Source: JAPLDA01 sp043787975 (GTDB lineage Bacteria > Bacteroidota > Bacteroidia > AKYH767-A > 2013-40CM-41-45). From it: DNA of 64,000 bases. Location of the stretch: contig JAYVUK010000045.1 in assembly GCA_043787975.1 (NCBI GenBank), positions 1 through 64,000 of the forward strand, in the 5' to 3' direction. This document shows positions 62,393 through 64,000 of this stretch, piece after piece. The number at the start of each line of letters is the position of its first letter. The first letter of the stretch is position 1. The notes beneath the pieces were generated by a model. It saw nothing but the letters and a program-made list of their open reading frames with translations, made no database searches and had not been told where the DNA came from. The position numbers and the translations under genes were made by a program.

Positions 62393-63554
62393 TGGAGTCA
62401 AAGTGAAAATCGATTTCTCTTGCCTTTACGTGGTATTTTTCAAGTACATTTTTAATGGTGGTTTGCGCCTGGACACTAAATTGCTTTTTATTGGTGATGT
62501 TAATTAACTCTTGAACGGATTTTATTTCAGATCTGTTAAAAAGAGCTGTGATACATTTATCCAATGCAATAAGACTGATGGGAGAACAATTGATCGCATA
62601 CAGGTTATACAGAAAAACATCCTTCTTCGATTCCATACGTTGAGCCCACAATGTTAACATAAAAGATACTTGCTTTAGCTCGATGGAATTCAGGTTCCAT
62701 TTTTTAATATGTTGTTCTACGGATAGTACCAATGATTCAAAAGATGTTGATTCATTTGAGCTTTGTTCAGCTTGTTGTCTCACTTCCTTAAAAATTCGTA
62801 TAAATTTCTTTACTAATTCATTCGTATCTGTTGCTGTTTGATCCATTGTGAGTTGCTCCAGGTCAGATGTGTTCAGGGTTCCGTCCAGCATAATGGGTGA
62901 AGAAGTAAAACGAACTACCAAGGCAACTCTTACATCATGTGATTTGTTTAACATGCCTTCATGATCGGTGGTACCGTACCAGGTCAGGAACTCACCGATT
63001 CTTAAATCAGGCTTGACTGTCTTTTTTGTAGCGTCAATGGCAGTTGCAATAAATTTAAACTCGTAACGAAGCCGTTGAACCACGCGATTAACATTTTTAT
63101 GTGTGTTTTCTACAATTGCGACGGGTTGATCAAAGCAATCGTTGAGTGGAGTCCAGGTAGTGTAAAAATGTTTGATGTAATTATAACCATCCTTGTGTTT
63201 AGAACCGAGTTCAGAGGTGTCGAATGGAAAATGAATAATAGGATAAGGTATGGTACAATAGTTCAGTACATCTGTTAAACCAAGGCTGCTTTTTAATTTT
63301 TTATAAATCGATTTTGTAAGTTCAATACTTGTAACATCATATCTCAGCAGTGAGCGGGTAATTGCTTTGGCAAGTTCGATGTATTCAACTTTTTCATTTT
63401 CAAAAGCCGTGAACGTAACACCAAATTCTTTTTGAACTTCGGCAGAACTTATTTGCAAATATTTTTCCTTTTTTTGAATAAGTAAATTCATGTTTTCATC
63501 AGATAATCCATGCTTATCCAATCCCCAACCTGTTTTTTGTAATTCTATTTTCAT
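62370..63554 (-). CDS. Candidate PhyH-like Fe(II)/2-oxoglutarate dioxygenase
   Basis: A 394-aa protein with no close family I can name with certainty. The sequence HFPFDTSELGSKHKDGYNYI gives an H120-x-D122 pair, TTWTPLND follows, and TWYGTTDHEGMLNKSHDVR gives a distal His (198 or 206) and Arg209. This spacing fits phytanoyl-CoA-dioxygenase-type enzymes, which use Fe(II) and 2-oxoglutarate. The C-terminal 150 residues are helical and extra. It lies between the ABC permease and ATPase genes, with a 2-base gap and a 23-base overlap, so it is part of the same operon and may modify the exported glycan or its precursor. Confidence 0.6.
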   Translation of the reverse strand: MKIELQKTGWGLDKHGLSDENMNLLIQKKEKYLQISSAEVQKEFGVTFTAFENEKVEYIELAKAITRSLLRYDVTSIELTKSIYKKLKSSLGLTDVLNYCTIPYPIIHFPFDTSELGSKHKDGYNYIKHFYTTWTPLNDCFDQPVAIVENTHKNVNRVVQRLRYEFKFIATAIDATKKTVKPDLRIGEFLTWYGTTDHEGMLNKSHDVRVALVVRFTSSPIMLDGTLNTSDLEQLTMDQTATDTNELVKKFIRIFKEVRQQAEQSSNESTSFESLVLSVEQHIKKWNLNSIELKQVSFMLTLWAQRMESKKDVFLYNLYAINCSPISLIALDKCITALFNRSEIKSVQELINITNKKQFSVQAQTTIKNVLEKYHVKAREIDFHFDSNAPLLKW

Positions 63555-63556
63555 GG

Positions 63557-64000
63557 TTATGCGATGTCAGCAAAATACGTTTCTGTTTTCCTGAAATAAA
63601 ATAGACCGGCAATGAAAAAAAATACGGAGGATGTAAAGCTGATGAGCAATAAATTCATATCGAAGGGATGATTAATTATTCCTCCCCTGAATAATTCAAT
63701 CGCTGAATACATCGGGTTGACGGCTACGATATACTTCATCCACTGATTTGTAAGAACAGATACAGGATAGATTACCGGTGTAACAAACAACAGTACCTGG
63801 ACCATAAATGGAATAATATATCTGAAATCACGATACTTTATGTTCAGTGCTGCCAGGAGAGAGCCAATTCCAAATGTCGACATGACTGCAACAATGCCTC
63901 CCAGGGGCATCAATGCAAGGGCTCTGGTGATATTAACCGGAGTGTGATAATAAATAATGATTCCGATAAAAATAATAAATGCAACAAAGAAATCGAAGAG
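63557..64000 (-). CDS. ABC-2 polysaccharide exporter permease, N-terminal part outside the window
   Basis: The frame is open from the stop at 63557 to the right edge (148 codons), so the gene is truncated by the window. It contains GIGSLLAALNIKYRDFRYIIPFMVQVLLFVTPVIYP (in part) and NPMYSAIELFRGG, the hallmark of Wzm/TagG/KpsM-type permeases, with four membrane segments visible. It works with the ATPase at 61142. Confidence 0.92.
   Translation of the reverse strand, partial: LFDFFVAFIIFIGIIIYYHTPVNITRALALMPLGGIVAVMSTFGIGSLLAALNIKYRDFRYIIPFMVQVLLFVTPVIYPVSVLTNQWMKYIVAVNPMYSAIELFRGGIINHPFDMNLLLISFTSSVFFFIAGLFYFRKTETYFADIA

Overview
The window looks like a chromosomal segment of a free-living member of the phylum Bacteroidota. 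The evidence is the type IX secretion protein PorQ, at least eight predicted secreted proteins ending in the T9SS type A sorting domain (PNP...GIYF...K pattern), many Bacteroidota -7 promoter boxes of the form TAnnTTTG, almost no Shine-Dalgarno sequences, and AT-rich DNA. Class or genus cannot be assigned from the sequence alone. No rRNA, tRNA, CRISPR array, plasmid or phage backbone was seen.

Positions 1-45.2 kb are mostly housekeeping genes interleaved with T9SS cargo. Recognisable core genes are porQ-cmk, ispH, rpsA, pyrR-pyrB, rnz, a VWA/MoxR-type ATPase pair, ispE, accA, a guanine-deaminase-like enzyme, dnaB, an AddB-like nuclease, an isoaspartyl peptidase, nadC and rlmH. Between them lie secreted beta-propeller-like proteins, a putative porin, a membrane stress-type module (YtxH / holin-like / hypothetical) and a STAS-domain protein. 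A cobalamin riboswitch (about 19.17-19.36 kb) precedes a T9SS-exported beta-propeller protein and a small membrane protein of the DUF6580 type. This is best read as a B12-acquisition operon whose surface protein resembles BtuG in architecture.

The intergenic DNA is rich in small repeats. There is a REP-associated tyrosine transposase flanked by REP-like palindromes with a partial tandem duplication (7.4-8.35 kb), a CACAGATT-type repeat that breaks a T9SS cargo gene (4.3 kb), and a four-helix-bundle gene bounded by direct repeats (26.0-26.5 kb). There is also a 64-bp double-hairpin element (28.6 kb) and several arrays of seven-base units in front of genes. A possible attenuator (19-residue Arg/Met-rich ORF followed by an intrinsic terminator) precedes an acyl-CoA thioesterase gene.

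Positions 45.35-64.0 kb form a cell-surface glycan locus. Three plus-strand genes (multi-pass membrane protein, polysaccharide deacetylase, methyltransferase) converge with a long minus-strand operon that runs past the right edge. In transcription order from that edge it encodes an ABC-2 permease (partial), a PhyH-like dioxygenase candidate, an ABC ATPase with a Wzt-like C-terminal domain, a double FkbM methyltransferase, a SAM methyltransferase, a GT25 enzyme, two unrecognised GT-like proteins with GT2 and GT4 glycosyltransferases around them, a second SAM methyltransferase, and an asparagine synthase. The set fits an ABC-transporter-exported, methyl-modified O-antigen-like polysaccharide. 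Genes for sugar-nucleotide synthesis and chain initiation are not in the window and may lie beyond the right edge.
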